Positions 32,325 to 43,459 of a stretch of DNA of 64,000 nt are shown here, in pieces. The stretch is from Watersipora subatra. Its lineage: Eukaryota; Bryozoa; Gymnolaemata; Cheilostomatida; Watersiporidae. Both the position numbers and the translations under genes were made by a program. The DNA is taken from contig NC_088714.1 in the NCBI RefSeq assembly GCF_963576615.1, positions 42,688,072-42,752,071 of the forward strand, written 5' to 3'. The notes below the pieces were generated by a model. That model was given only the letters and a program-made list of their open reading frames with translations, was not told the origin of the DNA and made no database searches. Numbering within the stretch: the first letter of the stretch is position 1; each line of letters starts with the position of its first letter.

Positions 32325-32540
32325 TTACCGGTTGATAATCGTAGCTAAGGCGCGAAAGCTAGGACGATCAGACGATATTCGACTGCGGTGGGTCAACAGT
32401 AGGTATCCAGTTTCGCTGATTATGAAGTCTCCCCCTAGTTGGTGAGGGTCATCTCTGATATTTTCATAAGGCTGTAGCAAAGGTCGACCTTGGGCAATGG
32501 CTTCAGCATAGTATGTTTTCAATATCTCTACATCCCACGT
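32325..32540 (-). CDS. SelL: SelL last exon
   Basis: Acceptor ctgttttgtag, stop TAA at 32327-32325, 71 residues. AQGRPLLQPYENIRDDPHQL GGDFII and LLLTHRSRISSDRP correspond to the C-terminal strands with the conserved Gly-Gly and H-R of the family. Confidence 0.92.
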   Translation of the reverse strand, partial: TWDVEILKTYYAEAIAQGRPLLQPYENIRDDPHQLGGDFIISETGYLLLTHRSRISSDRPSFRALATIINR

Positions 32541-35500
32541 CTACAAAACAGCATAAGGTCCTCGAGTGGTAGTCAACTCTAGTAAGCCTAAAAAGGTCCT
32601 TCCTACGCTAACCAACACATTGTATATAGAAGGTATTCATGAACCAGGTGTGTACAGACAACTTGTATTAATGATTAACATCGTTAGATAGCTTATATAA
32701 GATTAACATCATTAGATAACTTATACAAGATTAACACCATTAGATAACTTATATAAGATTAACATCATTAGATAACTTATATAAAATACTAACATTATTA
32801 GATAGCTTATATAAAAAATTAACATCATTACATATCAAATATCAGATATTTATTAGACGACGTAGACAAAAAATACCAATGGAGCTAGTAAGAGATTTTG
32901 CTAAAACCTTTCACCTTTTGAGATGTTTCGGGAATTTTAAAATAACAATTTTTCTCACACTAAAAGGTATATAACTACATTGTATATATTTTCAGAACAA
33001 CTTTTTTAACTCACTAGACTTTAGTGCCCACATAGGCAATATTTAGATGAAATTTAATAAACAGACTCACGATGGTCCCTATCTTTTTCTGGTAACCCTG
33101 ATTTTCAATATATATCTATCTCTCTCTTCCCTATATCACTTCATGCTTTTCTGAGAATAAGCACTAATTTTTACAATAATCCTTCATGCCTTCCTCCCTC
33201 CCCCTTATTTATTGGCTTAGTTGTTCAGTACCCGTTCGCATTCGCTCTATATTTGTGCCCGCTACTCTAACACACATTCGCCGAATAGGTAACAGAGTAA
33301 AATAACAACAAAAGGCAAAATGCAACAAAAGAATTAGTAGAATCAAAAGTACAGTGACAAATGAGCCACATTGAATATCTACACCGACAGACTCTTTAAT
33401 AGGTCAAAATTTGGCCCGAAACTTTGCTATGAAGAAAGTGAGAAGTCAGCGATCAAACCTTGAGAACAGAGCGATAAAGACCAAGATAGTTGTAGAGACG
33501 TCTTTCTGCATCTACAAGAATTCTTAGTGTACACGAAGTGTCCTCTCTCCAGCGTTTGACCCCCTCAATTGCACCGAATGATATGACCACGATCTCCGTC
33601 GATCCCAGTTCATCCTTTAAAAACAGTCATAGAGTTTGTAGTTTACTTACCAACAGGCCGCGAGACAGCACTTCAATTTCTAGAGATCAGCTAAATACCT
33701 TGTGACTTTGTACGTCAGCTACATGGTCACGTCACGGTCCTCACGCAAAATGGCGGAGAAGAATAAGCAGTACTTTTCTTTCACCGCCTCCTAAACTCTG
33801 CACAGCTATATGCTGCCCTGTATCAGGGTCAATGAGAGAGGAATCAAATGCAAATAAGTCACCAGCCTGCATGACTGGCATTTGAGAGCTGTTTGCTTTG
33901 AGTAATTCTTTGTCGATGTCCAAGAGAAATCTGTGCCATTCCACCTAAAGTTTTGGAATATATTGTACTCAACAATAAAAAGCCCAATATTCTTATGTCA
34001 TAGCTTAGATCAGAGGCATGTGCCGCTACTTTATTATCAAAACTTTTATAGATACAAAACCAGTTAAGAATGTTGCTCGACCTCTTGTCTTCATTCAATA
34101 CGACGCGGAACATCTCATTTCCAAGACTGTTGTCAAAGGTTAGCTAGCAGCATTTGAAAACTTTCTCTAGCTCAACAATTTTTAGCACAGCAATTGTAGA
34201 AAAGGCCAAAAAAATAAAAAATGAGTGAGACAAACTCTTTGCATTTGTTTAAGGACATTACTGACTGAAAATGAGCTAAATGAGTTTTGGGGACAGTCGC
34301 GATGTCACCATCAACTGACTAGCCGACAAGCAGCCAAGACACGCATCTGACTACAGTTCAAATGTTTTACATGTAAACGCTCACTTGTAGAGTGAGTTTT
34401 ATTCTTTATTTATTCATCAAAATGATAAAAATTAAACAAACTCATCTAAAACTACAAACTAAAGAAAACAATTGTGTGGCTGAAATTAAAAAAAATCCAT
34501 GTTAAAGCTGACAGCATTTCTAAACTGCATCTATGTATGTATAACAATATAATCATAGTACCTAATTTTCAAACAATGATTTTGCTGTTGGTGGAATGAA
34601 ATGACCAGTTTTGAGTCTTGACCAGAATACAATACACTTGGCATACAAACTCTTGACTGTGACAAAAGGTGACCATTTTTTCTGCAAAACATAGGCGGAT
34701 GGGCATGGGCGCAAAACATAGCGTAATGTCAGTGCTGCTGATTGACCAATGAGTAAACTCGATACAAAGGAATATATATATTGGCTGCGATTTTAAATAC
34801 ACTCCTCCTGTCGAGTCGATGTGTAACATGTGAGTATGCAACATGGCAGATAATTACAACATGCAGATTCTGCAGGACTAATGATCGAAATCACTAATTC
34901 AAGTAACTGATATTCAAAATAACTTACTATTCGACATAATTAAAAATAGTTCAGCTCCAGAAGATCAAGTATTGTTATAAGTTGAAATATACCTATAGCA
35001 GAGAAAATATTATTGGTGTTACTTAAAAGCCGAACTGACATCGTCCTATCTTACTTATTCTTTGCTAATGAGAGGTCATTGAGCAGTTAATTATTACCAT
35101 GCTGGTAAGATCTTCCCATGACTATCGTTATAGAAAAAGCAGCTTTCAGATCCGCAATTGTGTGAATATTGAAGCTGACCAACTTGACCTAATCTCAAAT
35201 GAATGTATGCGGTAGTGACCACTTTGTACGAGCATCAAGAGCTCACCAAGCAGACATTCAGTGCCTCTACCGATGCCCCATTGTTGTGCAGCTGCAGTAC
35301 TCTACTCTCTACTCAACTGCTCAGGATGTATGTTTTTGAGTGGCTGTTGTGAAAATACACTAATCGGCTTGCGCATGTATTGCACAAGGTTGTACGATCA
35401 AACATACTTATTAGTCACAGAATACTATCAAAGCTAGTAATAACCTTGCCAAGACTTTAACCTTACTTCAGCTTCATCTAATGCAATCATGCCATCTTGA

Positions 35501-35577
35501 ATCTGTGGATCGGAATAGTTTCGTCGGCAGAAATCTTCGAGTTCAGCATGCTTAGTAATTCCTAACCTACAGAGGTG
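32325..35577 (-). CDS. SelL: Selenoprotein L (SelL): thioredoxin-like protein with a UxxU redox motif
   Basis: Minus-strand exons 35577-35467, 33944-33699, 33614-33459 and 32540-32325, all phase 0 with GT/AG borders, give 242 residues plus TAA. After the strand KVLLILLRHFA the frame reads TGA-GGA-CCG-TGA-CGT, then DHVADVQSHK. With TGA as selenocysteine this is RHFA-U-G-P-U-RDHV, lying where related PRXL2C/AhpC-TSA_2 proteins have their Cys pair after RHF. The rest fits that fold (DELGSTEIVVISFGAIEGVK, LRILVDAERRLYNYLGLYRS, DPHQLGGDFII, LLLTHRS). A SECIS-like hairpin follows the stop. SelL is a known family with a Sec-x-x-Sec diselenide, found mostly in aquatic organisms. Probable oxidoreductase; the substrate is unknown. 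The initiator exon was not found: the most 5' exon seen starts HLCRLGITKHAELEDF without a Met. A program reading TGA as stop would split this gene. Confidence 0.92.
32665..32830. repeat. 28-bp tandem repeat, about 6 copies
   Basis: Unit attaacatcattagataact + tatataag, inside a SelL intron. Confidence 0.85.
33459..33614 (-). CDS. SelL: SelL exon: central strand/helix of the thioredoxin-like fold
   Basis: Acceptor tgtttttaaag, donor aag|gtttga, phase 0, 52 codons. STEIVVISFGAIEGVKRW and RILVDAERRLYNYLGL match the region after the redox site in PRXL2/AhpC-TSA_2 proteins. Confidence 0.9.
33699..33944 (-). CDS. SelL: SelL exon with the two TGA (Sec) codons
   Basis: Acceptor aaactttag, donor aag|gtattt, phase 0, 82 codons. 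TGA codons are at 33743-33741 and 33734-33732. Without recoding the frame stops at 33741. With it, 14 further sense codons run in the same frame to a donor in the required phase, and the joined protein continues in the family's next strand (DELGSTEIVVIS). Confidence 0.92.
33950..35460. other. SelL intron, nothing certain seen
   Basis: Long intron with no supported exon. Minus-strand frames at 33859-34113 and 34531-34844 lack splice sites in phase with the flanking exons. Confidence 0.45.
35467..35577 (-). CDS. SelL: SelL exon (most 5' one recognised)
   Basis: Acceptor ataatcttcag with a T-rich tract, donor gaa|gtaagg, phase 0 both ends, 37 residues (HLCRLGITKHAELEDFCRRN...). The joint DEAE|VEWHRFLLD with the next exon is smooth. 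The left neighbour with the start codon is not identified. Confidence 0.75.
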
Positions 35578-35579
35578 CT

Positions 35580-36460
35580 GAAGATTATATAAAAAATATA
35601 TTAAAATGGTATCAAATTTCGAGGGTAAATCCTTTCCATAACCCACATACACGACTCTGCTCAAGATTTTGCAAAGAGAAGATGTTCAGGTTCAAGCAAC
35701 TGTTTCATAAGCGGTCGCAAAAGGCACCAGAACTGGATTATTTCTTAACTGGTTGCCGTGCATCAGTTGGGGGAACAGTAACATCAACGAATGGGGGAAA
35801 AGGAACGAATAATAAAGGTTTTAAAAACCTTGAGGATGCAAAGAAATTTATAATTGAGGCAGAAACCACAATAAAACTAAATGATTTTACGAAGGCCGAC
35901 TCGTTAGCAAAACCGAAGGAAATGCTGCTACATGTAATTTAAACATTGACTTTTCTGTCTGCCAAGAAAGACCATGAAGTTGGTCACCATTAAAGGCAAA
36001 AAGAATACATTGAAATGTGAAGATAACCTAGCTAACTCAATGACAACAACCTCACAACAGCAGATTCTTTATATTCAACTGAATCAGTAGAAAATATAGG
36101 GTGTGGGAATAGTGTTGTTTCATAAAAATGTTGCCTCCTTACATTGTAAACTCGAGGTTATAGAATATCGAGTTGATACACGGAATGAATATATTGACCA
36201 CGTAGAGTAAAGCTTACTAAACTTGCCGAGCACGTAGAAATGTTAGTGAATGAATTTAAAGTTCTCTCCAAGTAAATAAAATAACAATTAAACCAACAGC
36301 CATCTTTTCTGATCCTGTTGGAATGCCTACACTACCGCAGAAGGTCACATTCAACAAATACTAAGAAGATTATCAGAGTACAAAAGTATTTGAAGATCAA
36401 CAGATATCACATCCACATTCTCACTAGGTACAGATATTTCAAATCGAAGAGCGCTTATAT
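35580..36460. other. Upstream of SelL exons; start exon expected but not found
   Basis: A plus-strand frame of 86 residues (35682-35942) has no recognisable domain. A minus-strand ATG near 35700 opens MKQLLEPEHLLFAKS but meets TGA before any donor in the right phase. Confidence 0.4.
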
Positions 36461-36462
36461 GA

Positions 36463-36921
36463 TTTTAAAGATGAACTTACACTAAATCTTTAGTAGATTT
36501 TATCAAAAAGTATCGGTATTTTTATCACTTGCGATTGTTTTTGATGCTTGAAGTGATCTGCTTGCCAGGATGTTTCAAAATTGAAACTGATAAAACTTGA
36601 TCGCAATGAACACGTTCAGATCAAGCTAAAGTGCGATTATGACATCTCTAACTGCAAAGAGGCTGACAGAGTAGAGACTCGTGACGCTTCAACTTGAATT
36701 CAACAGCTGATATCAACTATCACGACGATAACAACTAGTGACGTCGTTTCGGCACATATTTTTCTTCGGAGCATTTTAACTACAATGACATTTTTTTTAA
36801 TTTTAATCTTGAAACATCCTGGCAGTCAGATCGTCTCAAACATCAAACAATCGCAAATTATAAAAAATATCGATGCTTTCTAATAAATGTACTAAAATTT
36901 TTGTGCAAATTCATCTTTAAC
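36463..36921. mobile_element. MITE with about 110-bp inverted ends
   Basis: Left end ttttaaagatgaacttacac, right end gtgcaaattcatctttaac; arms share ttgatg...aagtgatctg and gccaggatgtttcaa segments. A half copy is at 54948-55198. Confidence 0.75.
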
Positions 36922-37291
36922 ATAAATAAAGAGAAGAAAATATGTCTGAAGTTGGTAAGATTCTCATGTTAGATATCTGTCAAAGGACAATATCTCTGCC
37001 TTTTAATATTAATAAGATTCATATATATAATATAATTCATAAATATAATTATATACATATATAATATAATTCATAATTTGAGATTGTCCCCTATGCAAAT
37101 ATTTTGGGTCATCTGACAGCATATGCTATGCTCATTACTCACCTTTTATATTCAGAGCCATACATGAGGCTGAGTTGAAATAAGCAACCTATCTGAGAGT
37201 CAACAAAGCTTTCCACCGATCCTATAAATGTAAATTTATCAAGCTAATCGATATAGTACTTGATTGAAGCAATGCAGATCTCAGGAGTATT

Positions 37292-38385
37292 CAAGGTTGG
37301 AAAAAACTACTGTTTTTACGTAAAAACCAGGTTTTTTTGGTTTAAACCGGTTTTTATGGTTTAAACCGGTTTTTATAATTTTACCAAGGTTTTTGCAATT
37401 TTAAGTCTAATTAACATCACTTACTATATAGCTGCATGATTGAGTATTGAACATACATATGTGGAATCATCTGTTAAAGATGGTACTGTGGGAGTTGTTA
37501 TGGGAAGAAAGAGAGAAAACATATGGAATTTCAGAATGAGTCTTAAATCAAACATGATCGATGAAATACAGAGCAGAAATCTTATCACATAAAGTGAATA
37601 TTTTACATGCAGCTCTATGTATAAGTAGGAACTTTAATCCCAGTGATTAGTCGTGTGGTAGTGTAGAGCAAAGCATAATGCAGATGTATTGCTAGTGTTA
37701 GGAGCAGTGGCAGATGACTCAACTTCTATCATCTGAATATTAGCATCACTGTCTAAATTGGTGTTTTCAGCTTGACATTTTGCTACGTGAGCTTTAAGCC
37801 TATCTGCGTGACCTCGCGTTACGACAGCACACCTATTTCGTTTTGCCTTAAAACCTTTGCCCTTCAAAACTTGTCAAAACACAACAAACTTGATAAAATG
37901 AATTCTAACAATCCAACGACTTTGGCTTTTGCCCAATAAATGAAATATTAGTTTGCAAACTTAAAGCTTTTGCCCAAAAGGATTTTATTGTTTTAATTTC
38001 TAATTATAAGTAATCCTTTCTCACTGGCCAGACTTGAGAAAGTATTCATTCATTATTAGAGACGATGATTGGATTAGTATATTTCACATGGATTTTATAT
38101 TTCATCAGTAAAGAGATCATCATATCACTTGATAAAACCAATTGAAAATGAAATTCACTAATTCATTGTTGTGCTAGGATTTCATGTAGTTTCAACTTGA
38201 GCTCTGCCATCAATTTACTACTTTGTCCTAAATAAACTTCCACAGCTGATAATTATATATAGGCCTAATTGCATTTCTACCGCACATGGACCACTAGGAG
38301 CTTAAAATATTATGTTTTTCACGAAAAATAATGAAAAAACTATAAAAACTGTTTTTTCAGGCTGGTTTAAACCAAGCCAACCCTG
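37292..38385 (-). mobile_element. hAT-type DNA transposon remnant
   Basis: Ends CAAGGTTGG...CCAACCCTG are inverted and flanked by a perfect 8-bp duplication GGAGTATT (37284-37291, 38386-38393), the hAT hallmark. Inside, on the minus strand, 37634-37867 encodes a BED-finger-like piece (RGHADRLKAHVAKC). Subterminal ggtttaaacc repeats are present. Too short for a full transposase, so internally deleted. Confidence 0.85.
37634..37867 (-). pseudogene. Fragment of hAT transposase (BED zinc-finger region)
   Basis: Short frame with basic residues, KRNRC and the H(x4)H/C-like tail DRLKAHVAKC typical of BED fingers in hAT transposases. It lies inside the element with the 8-bp duplication. No catalytic domain remains. 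Confidence 0.5.
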
Positions 38386-38393
38386 GGAGTATT

Positions 38394-38560
38394 TCTATCA
38401 AACACATGCAAGACAAATTGAGGTTGGCACCTTGAGATAGGAGTGTCCTAGCTTTGTCAATAAGCTCCTTGGTTCCATCCGTAAAAGTTGCTAGACTCTC
38501 ACACACTTCCTTCCTGTTCAGTTTGCTTGAAGATGTGGAGTGGAAGCCTTCCATCATACA
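38394..38560 (-). other. Open frame cut by the hAT insertion, identity unknown
   Basis: Minus-strand frame MMEGFHSTSSSKLNRKEVCE then KARTLLSQGANLNLS. Removing the hAT element and one target copy keeps the frame open for about 20 further codons. Could be a decayed exon or retroelement piece; not assigned. Confidence 0.25.
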
Positions 38561-38741
38561 CTTGTAGCTTTACCGATTTTCCAGCATTGTTTATAGACTG
38601 ATGTATCAACCAATGGTGTGAAATGAGAAGTTTTGCTCCTGCTACAAAGAATGTGAATGAGGAGACAAAGCGGTGTGGAATGAAAAGTAAGCAAGATTGA
38701 CCAGAGAAGAGAACAGAAGGGATGGAAGTGAATAAGATATA

Positions 38742-39788
38742 CCGTAAAACCTTTAATTGAATGCCATGCCGCTCTATTTTTCAACCCATCTTCTGTAGTG
38801 GTGGTCAATTGGAGGCAGCTTCAAATAAAGGCTGACGGTGTATTTTTCAAATGGCTCTTCAGAATATATTGTATTGGGAAGATAAATTTAGTTCTTTTTC
38901 AGGCGAAGCGAATGTTGCCTATACTTTGCTCTCTTTTTACGGTGGAGCGATATTAAACCTTTTGAATGCAATAAATCAGCTAACGTACTTCCAACTTGTC
39001 AAAGATCTCTTAATGAATATAATGTACATTGAGAAACCAAGAAATATCTCTACCAGTTGATATCTATTGGTTGCAATTAACCTGGGATGATATTATAGCC
39101 TGTGTTCTGCTTTACAATTTGTTACAGCTTCCAATTTTTATTTCATCCTGAATTTGAAAACATATTTTTATTTTATATCTATATTTACCAATGTTGCATA
39201 AAAGCTCATTGCACTCATATGTTTGCTATAGTTTGTAGCCAGAACTGGCTTTTATGTGCAATAGAGGAGTAGTTATGAGCATCGATCAATTGTAAGATCG
39301 GGTTACCGCAAAGATGCTATCAAATAACATGCTATAAATCTGCAAATTTATAAGTTGTATAATGATAATCTACCAAATGCTACAAATATATATTCATGAA
39401 CAAGTGACATAAACAAACCATACTTATATTATATGCAGGAACAAAGATGAGGATAGCTGCCTTCTAATTGTTGCATTCGATGGAACAATTAGAATGTATT
39501 TCAGAGTATCAAGACCGTGTTAAACAAGGAACTCCTATTAGCCTGAGACAGTTATTAACTTTTTCTATGGTGTTGCTTTCAAAGTTTTAACAATAAAATG
39601 TGAAAAGTTTTGGAGTTGGACTACGAGAGTGTTGACTGTTATTAATGGTTATTGATATAAACGATTCATTATTAATACGATTTTGTGAACACTTTTCTAC
39701 TGATCACTTGATATCATGGGCTCATAAAAATCAAAGATAGTCAAAGTGGCAGTCAAATAGAGGTGACGGTCAATTAGAGGTTTTATGG
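38742..39788. mobile_element. TA-flanked DNA element, about 1.05 kb
   Basis: Inverted ends ccgtaaaacctttaattga and tcaattagaggttttatgg, flanked by TA on both sides. Extra inner copies of the end motif (ggtcaattggagg, caaatagaggtgacgg). A 69-residue frame inside has no recognisable domain. A related fragment is at 61305-61420. Confidence 0.7.
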
Positions 39789-39789
39789 T

Positions 39790-40480
39790 AACTGCAATAT
39801 TGTGTAAGTGCATTACGGTAGGACATAAGAGAAACAAGTAGACCAAAAAAAAATCATAACATCACAATTAAGAAAGAAACTAAAAATTATAAAAAGAACG
39901 ACAATGGTAGAGATACAGAAACGTAAAATTTGAGAAAGAGGAGACAACTCTCACTTCTAATCACAGCATTATATTTCACTATTTTCTGCGGCGACTAACA
40001 GAGTACGCTAAACCCGATGCTCTCTGTAATTCAATCTGTTTAACCCAAATAGTTACACTCTGCTGAAGGCAATTAAGTACTCTGTACTCAATGATACTTA
40101 AAATGCACCCGACTGTGCCTAACAGGAGGAAACTCAACTATTTTCTTGAATACTGTATTTATTTGAATGTGTTAATCATTGTTATACGGTACTAATATGC
40201 TCTATTCTCTTGGCCACACCAACAAAATAGGCAAACTGGTGAATAGCACGCCTAATTTCAGGTGTCTCTTGAGAGAGTAAAACAGCAGCGGAACTAGCGC
40301 AACAAGTTTTGACATTATTTAAGTTATGTAAGCATGCAGAGTTAAGCGTGCCTGTAATTACTTAAATCACCGATTTACAACACTCTGTTAATCATCATTT
40401 TTTAAATTTTTTACATATTAATTAAACAGAGCTATTTATATAGTGTTACGTTTGGTTTTGGCAGTATATATAATTATTCC
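39790..40480. other. Intergenic, no feature seen
   Basis: AT-rich sequence between the TA-flanked element and the first LTR-like copy. Confidence 0.4.
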
Positions 40481-42100
40481 ACATCCACACGCAGATCAGT
40501 GTTGAAATTACGGATATTTCGTTTGAAATATTCTATTTCGACTATGTTTAATTTGTGCACTTTTGTTTAGGTGTTGTGAACTAACTTGATTAATATTGAT
40601 TTAGACAATACTAAAGCTGCCAAGCTATAAGCAATGTTATGTGTGTTTTTGAAGAAATTATATTATGCATAACTAATGCGAATCCATACACATACACCGA
40701 TGTTGAATTTGCTGTCATTTTATTCTATTGTGGCTATGCTTAGTTGGTGCACTTTTGCTTTGCTTGTGGGAACTAAATTGATTATTACTGGTTCAGATAC
40801 TAGTGAAAGTGTTAGGCTAGTATAAACAATACTAATTGCTTAGCAGTAAGAGATACCTCTTTATTTTTACAGTCACACCTTGACATACGAGCTTAATGCA
40901 CTCTGGGAATGAACTCCTATGCCAATTTACTCGCGTCTCAAGTCACTATTTTATATATAAAATAACTAAATACGAATTAATCGGTTACCATACTATGAAA
41001 AAAATAAAAAAACCACATAAAACAGGTTACAGTAGAAAAGTTTTTTTAATTGTTGTAATTCAGTACCTACGCTAACAAAGTAACAAATACATACTTGGTT
41101 GTTAAAATCTACAATAAAATGTTACCTTACCATGTACACTACTGTAAGCTTTTACCTTCAAGACAGACGTAGTGACTAATGGCGGTCTGAGAGAAACTTG
41201 ATAGCAATGCATTTGGTGCACTAAACTTTTGTGACGCTACGTAACAAAAACTTTGAATTTAACTTATATGAATTTAGCTTACTAAACACATACTTGAAGC
41301 TAAGTTTTAATCTTATACTAAATTCACTTTAATTTTGTCATCTTAATTTTTTATTATCCATTTCTGGTTTGGCGCCTTTTGCCTCACGTTCACTATTACT
41401 TTTAGCCAACCCGTTGAAAAACTTTTTGAGATGATTCCAGAAGAAAGACCGAGAAAGTGACCACTCACTTCCTTGGGCATATAGTGGCCACTGAGAACCG
41501 ACTCCTATGCTTGTATATCGAGGTGTGACTGTATAAGTACAACCCTTAAAATACACAACTAACAAAATTTAAAAATGCAATTACTAGTAAAAAGTTAAAA
41601 ATATCCAATGAATGTTACATCCTCACGCAAATGGTTGTACACGTCTTTTTGCTAAACTCTGTACGCCTCGAGCCCGGACAGCCAAAAGAGAGCCATGACA
41701 ATCCAAAGAGAGGCTCAACAGTTGATAGAGAAAGGGCCTTAGCAGCCAAAGGAACCTCAGAAAATGAAAGCAAAAGGCAGAGTCATTGAAGTTGTTCTCT
41801 TTTGTAGATGACTCGGTTAGCTTGTGAGAAGATGATTAGGTGCTCAGGTTCTGTTATTTATGTTGTAGAGTATTGATATTTGAGTGAACTTGTCTTGAGG
41901 ATGTCATGGGAATGTACTGATTAGAAATAATGACCAACTGTTATTTTTTGGTCATGTCTGGTAGAAGTAGGCAGGGCTACTATGTATGTATCATCGCCAC
42001 AAATTTCTTTTGAGGGTTTTCTGGCCTGCTGGTTGACGCATCTTTTCCTATAGACGTTTTCCAATTAGAAGTTTCTATTTGTTTGTTGATGCTTTTCTGA
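40480..42100. mobile_element. LTR-like repeat, copy 1 (carries a MITE insertion)
   Basis: Matches 44990-46100 in order: tgttgaat...gactatgttta, ggttcagacactactaaagc, tacatcctcac...gtacgcc, and the agatgactcggttagctt region. Interrupted by the element at 40870-41531, which is missing from the other copy. Within the copy a 200-bp unit is itself doubled (about 40495-40680 and 40690-40850). Confidence 0.6.
40870..41531. mobile_element. Mariner-type MITE inserted in LTR-like copy 1
   Basis: Inverted ends cagtcacaccttgacatacg and tatatcgaggtgtgactg, flanked by TA (40868-40869 and 41532-41533). CAGT-like ends plus a TA target fit Tc1/mariner non-autonomous elements. The matching place near 45435 is the unoccupied site. 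Confidence 0.8.
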
Positions 42101-42732
42101 TTAATGTTTTAACTAAAGATCCTTAGATGTATTGGGTGCTGTGTTGATTGCAAGCATTTTTCTTCTGGTTTAGGTGTTTCTCTCCTTTGGTAGCTGGTTT
42201 TGCTAAAACCTTCAGACAACAACACCAAAATGAGCATCATTAAATAGCTACATATAATTTATCAACAAAGTTTTTGAATAATTATGAGTGACATGCACAG
42301 TGTATAAATGCCGTACCCAAAAAGCATGCACCCAATGCTCAGAGGACATCGATGTAGACTCACATCAGTTATCCATTAACATTCCAAAATGCTGCAAGTG
42401 TTATGAGCAGTGAAATCATTGAAAATGATGCACTGTGTACCAAAGTACGTAGACATGCAAGAATAATAAAAAGACATGAGGAGCTCAATCAGCACAATTG
42501 AGACATAAAAAAAGCTCTTGACAGAGACATATGTTAGCTGTAATGTTGGATGTGTTCGTTCATGCATTGTTTGTCTATTCTAACACAAAGTATTTAGGTC
42601 AAGTAATTAGTAACAGATGTGGTGACATGGGAAGGCTAGAAAAACGGAGGAGTTGGCGGATGACCAGCAAGAGGAAAGAAATGACACTGCTAGAAACTAA
42701 TCGCTTGCCTTACCAGAATACATTAAGACACC

Positions 42733-42865
42733 TTTAGGAGGACACGACTAAGGCATAGAAGGCCACGACTAAGGCATAGGAGGACACGACTAAGGCATAG
42801 GAGGACACGACTAAGACATAGAAGGCCACGACTAAGGCATAGGAGGACACGACTAAGACATAAGG
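42733..42865 (+). repeat. 21-bp minisatellite, about 6 copies
   Basis: Unit gaggacacgactaaggcata + g with an aaggccacg variant. Confidence 0.9.
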
Positions 42866-43004
42866 TGAGAACATTAGATGGTATCAGGATTAAATAGTAG
42901 AGGGACCATATCGTATTGAATATACTGAAGTTATAAGTGTAAATAACTTTGAAGCTTACATAAGACTATTTGACAATAGCTTTGAGTTAGTATTATTGTG
43001 ATAA

Positions 43005-43450
43005 AATGACATCACTGAAAGGGGTTGAGGTTCGAATGCCACCTTTAAAACTTGAAGCGAATTCAGAGCTGGAATGTTGGAGAAACTTAATTCTGCGATT
43101 TGAAATAGCTTCCATCAATACCGACCTAACTACAAATAAATGTATGTATAAATGAAGATTGTTTCTCTGCTACCTTATCTGCGGCAAAACAAAATTAGAG
43201 TCATCATGAAGCAGTACAAAGAGAGAAGAGACAGAAAAAACCCTAGACTTCAGAAGAGGAGGGATTTTATTAAAACCAATAGGATCGGATGCTGCAATAT
43301 TTACTAAATAGAACATTCCAGCAAATGACATTTCATTCAAAGATCTTGTTGCAAGATTCCAACAATAGTTCACAGCAAGACAGAATTTGTTCATAACTAG
43401 ACACAGACTCCTTATGATGGAACAATTTTCATCAGAAAAATTGATAACAT
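43005..43450 (+). pseudogene. Gag-like remnant of an LTR retrotransposon
   Basis: ATG at 43006 opens a frame with MPPLKLEANSELECWRNLIL, the proline-leucine start and Trp-centred helix common in Ty3-type gag, ending at a stop after about 45 codons. Further on (about 43335-43450) another frame reads FKDLVARFQQ, a stop, then FTARQNLFITRHRL, which fits a later gag helix. Stops and frame shifts show it is decayed. It lies between the LTR-like copies. Confidence 0.5.
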
Positions 43451-43459
43451 TTTTAATAA

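Noticed and set aside
33741-33944. Calling the SelL exon a truncated pseudogene because of TGA
   Set aside because: Both stops are TGA, spaced as UxxU at the family's redox site, the frame continues to a phase-correct splice site, and a SECIS-like structure follows the real TAA stop.
34531-34844. Minus-strand Cys-rich frame as an extra SelL exon
   Set aside because: The joint between exons 35467-35577 and 33699-33944 is already in phase and reads smoothly; the frame lacks suitable splice borders.
35682-35942. Plus-strand 86-residue frame (MFRFKQLFHKRSQ...)
   Set aside because: No domain, no splice context, and it overlaps the region upstream of SelL on the other strand; may be an old retroelement piece but not supportable.
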